A stretch of 64,000 nt of DNA, taken from positions 91,400,424-91,464,423 of the forward strand of contig OY740774.1 in assembly GCA_963513935.1 (NCBI GenBank), written 5' to 3'. Below, in pieces: positions 26,468-38,053 of this stretch (the first letter of the stretch is position 1; every line of letters begins with the position of its first letter). This DNA comes from Aphrophora alni (Eukaryota > Arthropoda > Insecta > Hemiptera > Aphrophoridae). Both the position numbers and the translations under genes were made by a program. The notes below the pieces were generated by a model. It did no database searches, was not told the DNA's origin, and saw nothing but the letters and a program-made list of their open reading frames with translations.

Positions 26468-26830
26468 GTTTACTTAATTTCAATTCTTTTACTTTTTTCA
26501 CTCACAATTACTCCTTGTAGGTGAATAGGTACGATTATGGTAAACAATATCAATTTTACTTTTTCGCCTGAATATCCGTTTCCTTGTCTTCTGAACTGAG
26601 CAAATGTGTTTCATTAATGATGTCTGATGCCTGTACAGTGCTTTAGAGCCAAAACTAATGTTTACTTGAATTCATTACTTATTCCTTTTATTCACTTTCA
26701 AAATTAATCCTTGTAGATAAGAAGATACGTTTATGGTAAACAAAATCAATGTTGAGTTTTTGCCTGAATATCCGTTTCCTTGTCTTATGACCTGAGCAAA
26801 TGTGTTTCTTTAACGATGTTTGTTAAAGAT
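26468..26830 (+). repeat. Tandem duplication, period about 196 bp (two copies)
   Basis: The segment starting at about 26468 repeats at about 26661. The phrase 'gcctgaatatccgtttcctt' starts at 26566 and 26762, 196 bp apart, and flanking phrases ('gtttactt', 'ccttgtag', 'atggtaaaca', 'gagcaaatgtgttt') keep their order. Duplicate copy 2 has only one equivalent (about 31660-31805), so the tandem step came after, or was lost since, the larger duplication. Confidence 0.85.
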
Positions 26831-28043
26831 GATTAATCCTAATATTTTGTTCAAAACCTTTAGTAGAGTCTTTTGAACTATTCATGAAATAAAATATTCA
26901 AACATTAAGGAGTAGTGAAATGGTTATACCTTCATGAAACAAAAAAAAATAGTTTTCCTATTTTCTTATTCATTTTACAAATACTTGTATCTATGTTGTT
27001 GTAAAGAACATTATTTGTTTTAATTTTGTATAATCGTACAAATATCTAACTATTAAAGGAAACCATGGATTTTTCGACAAGTTACTTAATTGAAAGACGG
27101 TAATATACTCGAAGTTGTATATGTACAATATTTTTAAAATTGATACATCATGCCTACAATGTAGAACAAGGTTTAAGGTACAAATAGTAAAGAGAAAAAT
27201 ATAATTAGGTATAAAATGTGTTTAATAATATCACTGGGATAGTTTTAATATATATGACTTTAAGGAAAATTGTACTTTTCGTACCACAATATCATGTTTT
27301 ATAACGAAAGCAACCCAATTATAATGTGAGGGATTTATTGTTCTCCAGACACAGCTGTGTTTTTTCACTAAATTTTTATACTCTTTGTTATTTATTTGTT
27401 TCTTACATATTTTAAATTGTCTTTGTTTTCTTATTATATTCCGTTACTACTAAACAAGTTTTATATTTTAAAAGTTTATTTTATAGATACATGATTATGA
27501 CATACATCAAAGTGGATCAGAAATGATGATGTTTTAGCTGACTCTTAACAAAAATGACAATAAAAAAAGTTGTTTTCTTTTTTTACAAAGTCAGATTCAA
27601 GATCTTAAAAAAATAAAGCATCATGTAAAATAAAATTACGTAATACGTTAAGTTAAAATTAATTTAAAAAGTGTCGAATGTAGGTTTTAGTAAAATGGTT
27701 GCCAAAGTAATATAATCAGTGAATTAATAATTTTGGTAATAACGTCTAAATATTAAAAATTAAAAAAAAATAATGGAAGCTACAATGAAATATTTAATTT
27801 TTAAACTTATTAATTTGAATATTTCATGAACAATCATTTTTCTATATTCGCCTATTCTGATTCTGCTACTTACAATAGTGATAGTGTATGGTAAGATGTG
27901 AATTTCTTCTGTATGAATTCTTATGTCAGTTTATTTTAACACACATAAGAAAATTCCATAATTATCCTTCCTCTAAATATAAACAAATGTATAGATTCAA
28001 TTTTATATTTCTAGATAAAAATTTAATCAATCTTTGGAAACAT

Positions 28044-28121
28044 AATAATGATTCGAATTTGCCCCTAACCACAATTACTAGAAACCAAACTTGTGGTTAT
28101 GGGCCAATTCGAATCATTATT
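28044..28121. repeat. 31-bp-stem hairpin flanked by short direct repeats
   Basis: 28044-28074 pairs with 28091-28121 with 29 of 31 positions complementary and a 16-nt loop; the stem begins 'aataatgattcgaatt'. The 13-bp phrase 'tctttggaaacat' occurs at 28031-28043, directly abutting the left arm, and again at 28155-28167, 33 bp beyond the right arm. The dimensions resemble a small MITE remnant or a pre-miRNA-like hairpin; nothing here decides between them. Confidence 0.85.
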
Positions 28122-29257
28122 GTGAATTTCAAAACAGTGTTCAACAAGATTGTATCTTTGGAAACATGTTGTTCCCATAATACGGGAAATCAGCTTATCT
28201 TACCCAGTAAACGAATTACAGTGTAAGTTTTTGTAAAAAAGAAGACAATTATAAAGCTGCTAATCTGACAATTTTATATTTTTGAAATATAATTTTTTGT
28301 TTTAGTTCAAACTCAAGAGAATGTTTTCTACTAAATAGCAGCCTAAAAGGAATCATTACGTTAATGAATTTTAAATTTAATTTTCAATAAAACTGAATAA
28401 AGAAATATACATTTTACATTTTAAAACTTCCGGTTTTTATAATTTTTCTCCAATTACAAAATAAAGTGAGTTAATGTCTTTTGATATTTATAAAATGCAC
28501 TCTTATTTGGAAGGATTTAAACTTTGTTATTTATAGGGTTTATGTTGAACATATGATGTCTGGCAGCTTACCGTAGAGAATATATTATACACGTGCATGT
28601 TTATGATATATAAAGTGCAGCACAGGTGAAGGATTAGTACATACTACTACATGATTATCTCAAAGTAGAAGCACGCCCCGGAGTGCAATACAACATTACC
28701 TTAGTTCACTGGATTAGTGTTAACTGCCATCAGAATCCTACAAAGTTATTACATACACTATGTCCCTTAGCTTTCCTTATATTGCTATTTATTTAAGACC
28801 AATCAAACACTGGTAGGTATGACGTTAACTTACATCTTACTAATATAACTTCGCTAATCAGGTGACTTTGCAGGTAAATATCTAACGATGCATAGGAATG
28901 TAATTCCACAATGTAGTAATGGCACAAGTAAAACATGCATATTATAGTTAATACATTAAGCTATTTTCCTCAAGTAAAATTTGTTCTGCAAGGGGTAGCA
29001 TTTCCTATGTTTTGTGTATATAGAGTTCTGCTTAGCTCTATCATTAGTCTAGCTCCAACACATTCATTACTATATAATAATTTAAATAATATATCCCTTC
29101 AACATGTAACATACTTAATATATAAATGTATTTTAACAGTAATGAATCCTCTTAGAGAAGTATTAGAGAATAATGTGTTTATGGATTCAACATTTATCTG
29201 TAAGTATGATTTCATACTATATTTGAATTAAATAATTATTACAAGTGAAAAATATAC

Positions 29258-29330
29258 GACCTAGACCGGGAATCGAACCCAGGACCTTTGGCTTTACGCG
29301 CCAACGCTCTACCAACTGAGCTATCCTTGA
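29258..29330 (-). tRNA. tRNA-like sequence, anticodon position GTA, probably pseudo-tRNA (left arm)
   Basis: This mirrors the right-arm unit. The D arm, the anticodon arm (stem TTGGC/GCCAA, loop GCGTAAA) and the T arm (CTGGG-TTCGATT-CCCGG) all fold, and the pol III A box (TAGCTCAGTTGG) and B box (GGTTCGATTCC) are intact. The acceptor stem pairs poorly and loop position 33 is C instead of the near-invariant U, so a working tRNA is doubtful. Read literally, the anticodon would be GTA (Tyr), but no intron is present, although eukaryotic tRNA-Tyr genes usually have one. The run of A at 29248-29252 gives a T5 pol III stop on this strand. Confidence 0.55.
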
Positions 29331-29460
29331 TCGCTTCCCAGCACAGGGCATACACTTCTCACTTGTATTTGTTTTTGGCTTGCAATTTTTGTCATAACTC
29401 AAAAATTGCAAGCCAAAAACAAATACAAGTGAGAAGTGTATGCCCTGTGCTGGGAAGCGA

Positions 29461-29533
29461 TCAAGGATAGCTCAGTTGGTAGAGCGTTGGCGCGTAAAGC
29501 CAAAGGTCCTGGGTTCGATTCCCGGTCTAAGTC
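29461..29533 (+). tRNA. tRNA-like sequence, anticodon position GTA, probably pseudo-tRNA (right arm)
   Basis: The A box lies at 29468-29479 and the B box at about 29512-29522, both matching consensus. The D, anticodon and T arms fold; the anticodon triplet is at 29494-29496. Of the seven acceptor positions, about four pair (one as G-U). Position 33 is C. A T5 run (29539-29543) 6 bp downstream would stop pol III. The unit could be transcribed even if it is not a functional tRNA. It differs from the left unit only at 29530. Confidence 0.55.
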
Positions 29534-29654
29534 GTATATTTTTCACTTGTAATAATTATTTAATCAATAATACTAGCTTGGTAAAATAATGTATAAGCGT
29601 TAAAATCAATAAATTAATATATTTGAATGATTCTTAATTTTCTTTAAAAAAACT

Positions 29655-31830
29655 TTATCTCTTTACAACAATAATTTGCTCCAAAGAACATGAACTGATA
29701 CGAGTAGTTCCAGAGATAAAATGCAAAAATAATTACTGATATGATAAATTAAAATTTAGTAAATGACACATAAACCTAACACAAAACCGTAAACATGGCA
29801 GTTTAGTTTTGAAAACATCGTTTCGTAATGAAAAAAATATAATTTAAATAACAGGTTTCTCTCTCGAACTATTATAAAACGGATATAAATAAAAGTTTGA
29901 CAAGTGATACTTCCGTGGGAGAAAATTTTCATTGAGTTTTGAAAGTATAAATTATGAAGTAAAAGCCAATATATATCTAATTACGTACTTCAAGCTCATA
30001 ATTAAAAATAAAATACACGTCGGATCCATGGTTTATTTTCACGTTTTGTCTACCAAACTGAAATTGTTTTTGACGATTAATTTTGATTCGTTTTTATTTG
30101 GTTTTGAGGATGAGTGAGTTAGAAAGTAGTTGCAATTTCTTTTCACTCGTCATTTAATTTCATCACTACAGTATATGATTGTATATTGGTGAAAAAAATA
30201 TAAGACATAAGAACTGCTCATAGGAAATAATGATTATAGGTTTAGAAATACCTCAGCTGGATCCATAGATTTGTAGATTTTTTCATATTAGGTCTCTATA
30301 CAAACTCTTGTTCTTTCCCTATTCTGTTGCTTATTACAGTACTTGAGGGCTAGTGGGTTTTAATTTTGTGTTCTTTAATTCTTTTGTTGTGATAATGACC
30401 GAAAGGTTTTTGGCTTTATAAAACAAGAAACAAAGATTAAAATCAAATACTCAATACCACCAATAAATAAAACAAGATTTATTTCCTTATGTACATTTCA
30501 ATAACATAGTTATCATCTTCAGAAATTAATTATGAAACAAACACTAATTCTGTAAATATTATAAACAGTTATACAAGTGAGGTTCTTTCCTTACTCCTTC
30601 CTCTGTCTATTTCAATCAATGGCATTGAGCCAAGTTATTAATCTATTCATTGACCTAGTCCCTCCCACTAAGTGGAGTGGGAGTGAGTTCCTATAAAATT
30701 AGCCAACTACATGGCCCATATTTTCTATTCAAATAAATAATTCTTACTTAAATATCTTGTTAAATATCTAAAAACACGAATTGAAAAGTATTTATGAATA
30801 GAAGTTGTCATTTTCAGATACTAATCAACCATAAACTATTATTAACGTATATAACTATGTTACTGAAATGTAACTTGTTTTATTGAATTGTGGTATTGGG
30901 TGTTTGGTTTTAATCTTTAAGTTTGCCAAAGTGTGCTCAAAAGTGTAGTAAGAAAAAAGAAACAAACATAAATCTATCAGATATCCCAAACTAATTCCTC
31001 ACGAAAAATAAGAATTATAGAACTGTATTGTATGAATCTTTATTTAATTATATCGTTTAGCTGAAAATCTAGTGTAGGGACAAATTTTTAAAAACAAACA
31101 ACGAAATAAAATTTGTAAAAAAATAAGAGCTTCATAAATTTAATGTTTTTTTTTTAATTATAAAAGTTCCTTTGCTTAGGAAATGAAACATCGCTTGAAT
31201 GAGTTTGTGTTTAGATTTAATTTTGCCGGAGAAATGTAATTTATCGTCATGACTCCTAGAAACGCTAGGGGCTCGAAGAAGGAAGTAATTATTGATGATT
31301 ACATTCCCCAAAGAATAACAAGTCTGTTGTTTTATGTTGTCAGACATGATGATACACTTTAATGGAATTAACTTTGACTTCAATGATGGTTCTTTAAATT
31401 TACATCATTTTACGATTTACTTTTAAAGACGGAGAACGTTTACGCAGAAGGAAAAGAATTTTATTTTGTAAATTTTCTCCTTCGTAGTTTAAAATTTCAA
31501 TTGAAAAAGCTGACAGTTTTAAGATTACGAGACAGGTCTAAAGTAAATGTTTGTTTAAATAAAAAGAGCAAAGTTTACCTCAGAGAATTTGATCTTTTAT
31601 TGGAGGGTATATATACTTACTTTAAACTACACACAGCAGAAGAAAATTGTAACAAATTATGATTTACTTCAAAATTTTATTTTCATTCAGTACGTATTCA
31701 TTTAATTCATTGTCACAGAGAAAATTAATACTTTATACAGAGAAAAAAAGGAAATTCGATTGTAAACAAGATTGTTTTTAAGTTTTCGCCTGAATAACGA
31801 TTTTGATGTTTCCACAATTAAAAAAAAAGT
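29655..31830 (+). repeat. Multi-kilobase duplicated segment, copy 2
   Basis: This is the partner of 23610-26830. It is shorter because it lacks copy 1's extra 1.2 kb, but it contains an inverted-repeat insertion (30432-30918) that copy 1 does not have. Copy 1 runs directly from its 'gctttaaacgacagaaacaatc' region (about 25720) into 'cagatatctcaaa', which corresponds to sequence at either side of the insertion in copy 2 (about 30412 and 30978). Confidence 0.7.
30432..30918. mobile_element. 487-bp inverted-repeat element inserted in duplicate copy 2
   Basis: The ends 30432-30460 and 30890-30918 are symmetric inverted repeats ('aaagattaaaatcaaatact' and onward, with few mismatches). The pairing continues inward with gaps through 'aataaaacaag' (30464-30474 with the complement of 30875-30885) and 'tttca.taacatagtt' (about 30497-30511 with the complement of 30853-30867). 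It has no coding capacity. Its absence from copy 1 is an empty-site argument for insertion. Internal phrases relate it to dispersed family 4. Confidence 0.7.
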
Positions 31831-31839
31831 AAAAAGAAA

Positions 31840-34800
31840 AAGAAGTTTATTAAATGGTATTTGTTTTTTTGTACAATGGTTAAGAGCCAACACTGGTTTG
31901 AATTTCATTATTTTTTTGGGGAAATATCATTTGTATATGGAGCGTCATAATATTTTTAGTCCATTTTTTCATATTTTCCTTAATGTCGATTAAATCTAGT
32001 TCAGCTGATTTTGATATATTCACAATTTTAGACATTTTGTTTTTGCAGATTACTTTTAGTTCATCATTTATAGTGAACTGACTACAAAATAGGTTTTTTT
32101 TTTGCCCTTAAAATATCAGTAATTTTTTAATAAATCGATCAAATTCATTTTGAGAATCTGTTATAGTAGTTGGATATATGCGGGTTAGTTCAATTTTTAA
32201 AGGAAATGATGTTATAAATCATTACAAAAAAGAAAATTTGTCAAAAAAGAAAAATTAATATATAATTTTGTTTAGCGTCTACTTAAAAATAAACTATAAA
32301 AAAAAGTGGTTGGGTTGCGGTTTTTTATTGGGCTTCACATAAGTCTAAAAAAAATCCAAAAACTCTTCTCAAAAAAGTTGTTTTTTATTAACACTTTTTG
32401 GTTCGTATGTGCTTGTAAATATGTTAGATCATCTGTTTTTATATGCTGCCCCTTATAAATGTCTTTGTAAATAATTATATAATTAGTAAATAAAGTTTTT
32501 AAATCTCCTTATGTGGAGTTTGTATTAATGTCATGTTGTTTGAAGTAATAAAATAAAAATTAGAGAAGCAAATTTTAAACGGTTTCTAGTTTTATTCAAG
32601 TCCAGTAAGAATTACAATTATTATTTGAGCTATAAAATTTGAAATGAGATTGTTTTTGTGTAGGAGCAGTTTGGATTAAAATCTAATTCTAATGTGATAT
32701 ATGATCACAGTGGTAGTTTATGAATACGTTTCTATTTGCTCTCTTGGTTAAAAAACGTGAGATGGGAATAACGATATTTTAAAAGAGTAAAAATGATAAT
32801 GAGTGGCTATTTCGGTTTAGCGGTAATTAAAAAGTGCAATAAAATAAATTTAATCAGCAGTCGTTTCAATAACCAACACAATACATTAACGTTCTTAAAC
32901 ATCAATTCATCCATACTATTAACAAGATATTATCCGTAGCAAATTACTGAAAAACATCCCCTTTACGGGTTAATCATCAAATTTTTATTTATTTCAGAGT
33001 TTTAAAAATAAATATTTTAAAGATAATTCAGTTAAAAAAGAATAATAATTTGTTCTTATTTATTTTTCAGAAAATATCGTTTATAAAAATTAATTTTATG
33101 TAAATAAAAAACAGTTGCTTATCTTGTGTCATAAACTTATGCAAAGCTTGAATCGTATTTGGTTAAAACTACGGCAGTTTTATGCACATATTATTGAACT
33201 ATTTACATTTATTTCAGACTTGGCATACATGTGTTGGGTATTAATCTTCACATTTTGAAATAAATCAGAAAAGGTGATTTTAAGAAAAAATTAAAAGGTA
33301 TACATTGTAAGATTTTAAAATATAGAAATATTTTTATTTCTAAAAACCTTTTGGAATATTTATTTTAACACAAATGTTTACTTGGATAATAATTCTATTA
33401 AAATTCTTTCGCACCTAGACTGCATAATATTTCCGTTTTAATTGACTAAAGATTATTTATATATTTTGTGTTCAAATTACATTACCATTATATATATAGC
33501 AATACCTAAGCCAGCTCCATTTTAGTCTTGTTCTTTTTTTTCTATACTGACTGAGATATATTTTTCTGTCTCTATAAGTAAAATTAAACTTAAATTCGTT
33601 AATTCTAAAAACAAACAAAAACTGTTATTTCTCATTGAGACTCTGCTAGAGGGTAAAACAGACACAATACATATTAAAGAGCGACTTCTATGTTTTACAA
33701 TACTTTGGAGGTTGAAATCTCTGAAAAGTTAAACTACTAAATTTCTCAATTTTACCCTCTCTTTTATTTACGACAAACAGAATACCACTATGTCGTAATG
33801 CAACATGCAGAATATTACATATTCAATATGTAAAACCGGTTATTACTTTCATTTGTTTTAGAGGGATTGCTCTCCTACTTCAATAGGTTCTTTTTTCACA
33901 TTGTTCTCTTGACTCTGTAACATTATGGTTTTCGTAACACAATGAACAGAAATGTGATACAGTGATGTTTTATTTTGGTAATATACCCTTGTTTTTTATG
34001 GTAATGTTGGCCACCTGTTAACAAGATACAAATATATTTTACAATATCTTTCTCATTAAACGTAGGTAAACTAACGCTTACAAGCGTAGGTACACCTAAA
34101 CGCGAAGTTAAAGTTACACATATATAAATAAAAGAAATTGATGTCTGCGATTATGTTACTATTCCAACCTCAAATACAACGTAATCAAATACAACAATAT
34201 ACAAAGTAATCAAACAATTTAAATTTATTCCCGAAAAATTCACAACTTGGGCCTTCTATTAAATGTGAAATTTTGACCAAGGAATCTTATCTATTGGGGT
34301 AAGTATGTTTAAAAGCATATTAAGTGATTTTCTTAACCGTATATGAATCGTATAAGTGTATATGACTAATTTTTAACGTTGTTGTATTCGTAATAACCCC
34401 TCTTCGCTTAGGTCGTGTCAGTCTACACATCGTAGACTGTGTAGAGACATATTTCAAAACCCTCTACTTGCTACCCTCGTGACTGTAACTCGGACCTGTC
34501 GGATGTTTTAACTATATGAATATCACATTTCCATTGTTGTTCAGGGTTTAAATACATTCCCTATTTGTTAAAGTAGAGTATAGAGAATGCTACGATTAGA
34601 TGCAGAATACAGATCTAAATATTTGTCATTTAATTTAGTGTGTTAAAAGTTGAATAGCATACGATATGTAAATAAAATCTGTTAAAAATTACTGTAATTT
34701 AGAGATTTTTAATTAGATTTTTTTTTTAATTTGTACTGTTCTATATGAGCACACTACAGTCCTTTATACCAAATTGCATGTTAATTAGTGAGGCTGCTAT

Positions 34801-35680
34801 CGTGCGTAGGTACAGACGAAAACGTCGATGAGCGGCAAGGTAAAATCACTGTTTTCATTTTCCTGTAGCTACAATCATTGAAAAAACTAAGGTTGAAGAT
34901 TAAAAAATAGAAACCCAAGCTGAGTACAATATACGATAGTGTCATATTGTCCAATCTTATTATATTTATAATTATAATAACGTAACCTAACCGGTTTATG
35001 ATTCTTCCAACCACTAGTCTAATCTACATTTTCGTTTACTATAAGCTCCGCTTTCACTCAAGTCTCGGCTTCTGCTTACTGGTTGACGCACGACCCTCAA
35101 GTAGAGATTTGACATGTATCATTAAAAAAGACGCTTGCATTTTCTGTGTTCATCAAATATTAATATATATGACTCAACTACAATTCATACTATGTCTTCC
35201 TTTGGATATTTATCAAATCCAAACATAACTTACGCTCAACACACTTTTCAGTAGGTAGTATCTCACTGATAAATATCCAAATAGCAGATCTATTTCTCAC
35301 TGTAAGTCCTGTATGTTCAATGGGAGATACTTAACTGCTTTAATAGTAATCTTTAAAAACTTAAAACCGAATACAAAATCCATTTTGTTTGTTTTCTTTG
35401 TTAAATCATGACCAAAAATTACAATACCCTCAGAGGTGTATTTTGTACATGTATGGGCTTAACAATCCCAAAGTAACTGAATACTGGATTTACACTTCTG
35501 ATATGTATTCTAGAGTCAGATACCTCTATTTCATCTTTCTATCCAGTATCAATCTATTGAACCACTGTTGATCGTTTCCGATCTTGATGGTTTCGGGTTT
35601 ATATTTTACGTTCTATTCTCCTATTTATAATTCGATGACGACTTAGAGGTTTTTCATATTTAAAAAACAAGAAAAAAAGA
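31840..35680. other. AT-rich non-coding stretch with dispersed-repeat fragments
   Basis: I see no gene. 34794-34850 resembles 12668-12720. A GC-richer block at about 34395-34510 contains a short hairpin ('tctacac'...'gtgtaga'). Short frames at 34781-35228 on both strands have no recognisable product. Confidence 0.5.
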
Positions 35681-36019
35681 GTTACCTCAGATTTTATTGA
35701 AATGATATGATGATCTCTTCTTATTTACTTAATTACTTATTGCTAGGCATTTACAATAATTAGAATTGAAAAAAAAAATAAATAAAACATAAAATGCTAA
35801 AAATATTAAATTTTTGACACAAATAAACATTTTAAAAACTTTTTTAATGGAATTTATAATAAAATAAGTTAGTTAATATTGTTCTTTATTCAGCTATACA
35901 CAACAGAAAAAAATTTCATGCTAATAGCCTAAGAGGTTTAGAAAAAAAATGTACCTGAGTGTCATGAAAAGTGATTTTTCTGTAGGCACAAAAAACTGCG
36001 AACATGTCCTGTTGTAACT

Positions 36020-37798
36020 CTAAAATAGTCCAGCACCATACTTAGCTGTTGATTCTTCTTCCTTATCTTCTCTTTTTCTTTTAATATTTCTTTTCGGTTT
36101 TCTTTTTTTCTTTGCACATTCTAAAGCTGCTTTATTGGCATCTAAAACCCTATTCTGGTCGATTTGTTTTAGGCCTACTACACAGTTGCCTCCAGCGTCA
36201 CCGCACAGTTTTTGAATTACTTGCACCTTACCCAGAGCACCACAGTTGAATGAAATGATGGCATCTAACACTCCAACTTTCAATGTTTTTATCCCAACAA
36301 AAGTGTTCTTGGGGATTCTTGTCCAAATGACATTATTAAATGACTCATTGGGGTTTTGTGTTCGCCCGTGAAGGCACTTTCGTAGTAAGTCAATGTTCGA
36401 GAGGTCCCTAAAAATAGGTTTTATTTCACACATGACAGGTTCAGGTACTGAATGTTTGTGAGTATACTTCTCACCTGAAATTAGGGATCTTTGGTATTTG
36501 CACCATGACAATTCACCTTTCGGGCAAAGTTCGTGCCGAGGAAAGTTATCTGTTGAAAGCAGATGAAAGTAAGTCGCCCACACCGCTTTTCACATTTTAT
36601 CAACATCTTCAAGGTTGTCTCGGATTGCTTTCTATTAATAAGTTTGAATATTATCAATTAATGCATCAGTAAGCCTACCACGTCCTGAAATAGGTTTGTC
36701 GTCAGATAATTTTGAGCCACGCAGTTTGGCTTTCAACCTGCGTAAACGACTCGCCATCCTTTTTTGGATGTGTCCCAACACACTCCAACTTAGTAATTTG
36801 GACACTATCACCATAAGCCTTAGACTGTTGGACTGATGAAAAAGCAGAGCTGTCACCATCACCTAAATATTTTACATATCTAACACCCCGTTTTAGTTCT
36901 GACCGCTTGAAAACTTCCTTTGCCGCTGCTACCTCCATACCTCCACTTGATCCCTCATAGTTCTTGGCACATTTTTCCGCATCTTGGCACACTTAATTTT
37001 GTCATCTTACTACATGAACAATGTTTTGATAGAACAACTGCATCTAAAACCTTACCAGTATCCATACTTGTAACGGAAAATACTCCATTCAATGATGCGT
37101 TTTTGCCACGTACCATCAAATACACCTGCGATATCCTTCTCGCCATCATTTTCTGTAACAGCTTCACGCGCCGCTTGAGTCATTGTAGCTTCAGCTATCT
37201 CCTCAGTAGCTTCATGAATAATTTCATTGTATAGTTGAAACCTACTGGGTGGCTTTGGAAGATCCATAACTGCACACAGCGTATCCGCTGCAGACTTGCC
37301 TTTTCCTATAGAGCGGAATCCATATACACAGCGTAAATTGACAACAAAAAAGCTCTTTTCAGTTTATCTACTACTGTAAAAATAGTTTTCAAAACCACAT
37401 TCATTACAAACTATACCTAGATTTACAGCAAGTTCCTTGCGGTTTTCAGGGATTTTAATAATTTGCAATCCAACGCTATCACAGTCTACACATTTTGCCG
37501 AGGAGAGTAAAATCTTGTTTAAAATTTCTAAATTTATAATATAGTTTCCTTTTGTGTTTTTACTTGATAGGTACTCACTGTCATCACCACACCTAGGTAA
37601 ATATATCAATTTAGATTTAGAAGCTGAATTGTCAGGCTCAGAAATTGAGGTTTCCTTACGTAGACTTTGGCTAGTACTAGGCCTACTCTCACAACCTAAA
37701 ATGTCAACTGCACTTGAGTTATTATCAGTAGCCACTTTTCCAATACTATACCGGTTTCCTTTGAATTTGTTCTTGCCAAATTTCTTTATTCTAGGCAT
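36020..37798 (-). pseudogene. Mutator-like (MULE) transposase, broken by stops and frameshifts
   Basis: This is a relic transposase of the arthropod Mutator-like (MULE) type. The ATG at 37796-37798 starts a basic N-terminus (MPRIKKFGKNKFKGNRYS). A serine-rich linker and a four-cysteine module (CVDC...CNEC, about 37400-37490) follow. In-frame stops lie at 37364-37366, at about 36633-36640 and near 36594. The reading frame shifts near 37105, again between 37000 and 36960, and returns near 36770. Landmarks in order are DGTWQKR (D at 37117), a conserved region ending VLSKHC, GSSGGME, LGDGDSS (D at 36860), GHIQKRMASRLRRLK, SGRGRLTD, CPKGELSWCKYQR, and NPNESFNNVIW (E at about 36346). These give a plausible D-D-E triad, which is inference. 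A basic KKKRKPKRNIKRKRED tail precedes the end YGAGLF at 36020. The length, about 590 codons, suits a near full-length copy. I could not find terminal inverted repeats. Confidence 0.85.
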
Positions 37799-38025
37799 TA
37801 TGTCACAAAACTCACACAAACAAAACACTAGATTCTCAAAAGGTTGAGGAAAACATAACCAAAAACCAAACTCCACAAAACAAAAGTGTAAACAATACCA
37901 TATGTGAGTGAATACCATATGTGTTGTGACAAAGAAGAAAAAGAATAAGGAAGCAATTACAAAGTGTAAAGAAAAACAGAAACACTTACAGTATAAGTAC
38001 TATATATAAATGTGAACTAATTTAT

Positions 38026-38053
38026 ATAACACTAATATATATATTAGTGTTAT
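38026..38053. repeat. 28-bp perfect palindrome
   Basis: The sequence 'ataacactaatata' is followed directly by its reverse complement, with no spacer. It lies 228 bp upstream of the MULE start codon. It could be chance in AT-rich DNA or part of the element's 5' region. Confidence 0.9.

Larger units (their letters stand above)
23610..26830 (+). repeat. Multi-kilobase duplicated segment, copy 1
   Basis: Blocks align in order and the same orientation with 29655-31830: 23613-23680 with 29658-29735; 25310-25450 with 30035-30175; 25575-25730 with 30275-30420; 25745-26460 with 30960-31650; 26480-26600 with 31665-31800. By eye, identity is about 70-80 percent in the best blocks. Copy 1 carries about 1.2 kb extra between the first two blocks (about 23850-25290). 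Part of the segment (about 25580-25730) also resembles 49211-49990 and 53660-53820, so this may be a long unclassified interspersed repeat rather than a simple segmental duplication. Confidence 0.7.
29227..29564. mobile_element. 338-bp near-perfect palindrome carrying two divergent tRNA-like units
   Basis: Arms 29227-29390 and 29401-29564 (164 bp each) are exact reverse complements except at one site (29261 c against 29530 a), around a 10-bp spacer (29391-29400). Each arm holds a tRNA-like sequence pointing outward. TTAA sits symmetrically at 29228-29231 and 29560-29563; it could be a target-site duplication or simply part of the palindrome. Flanks beyond 29226 and 29565 do not match. Whether it is a mobile foldback element or a local palindromic duplication cannot be told from one copy. 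The frame 29217-29411 (-) is a translation of this tRNA sequence, not a gene. Confidence 0.9.

Noticed and set aside
29217..29470. Short frames on both strands across 29.2-29.5 kb
   Set aside because: They are translations of the tRNA-like palindrome; the RIAQLVERW-type peptide is a familiar product of translating tRNA sequence.
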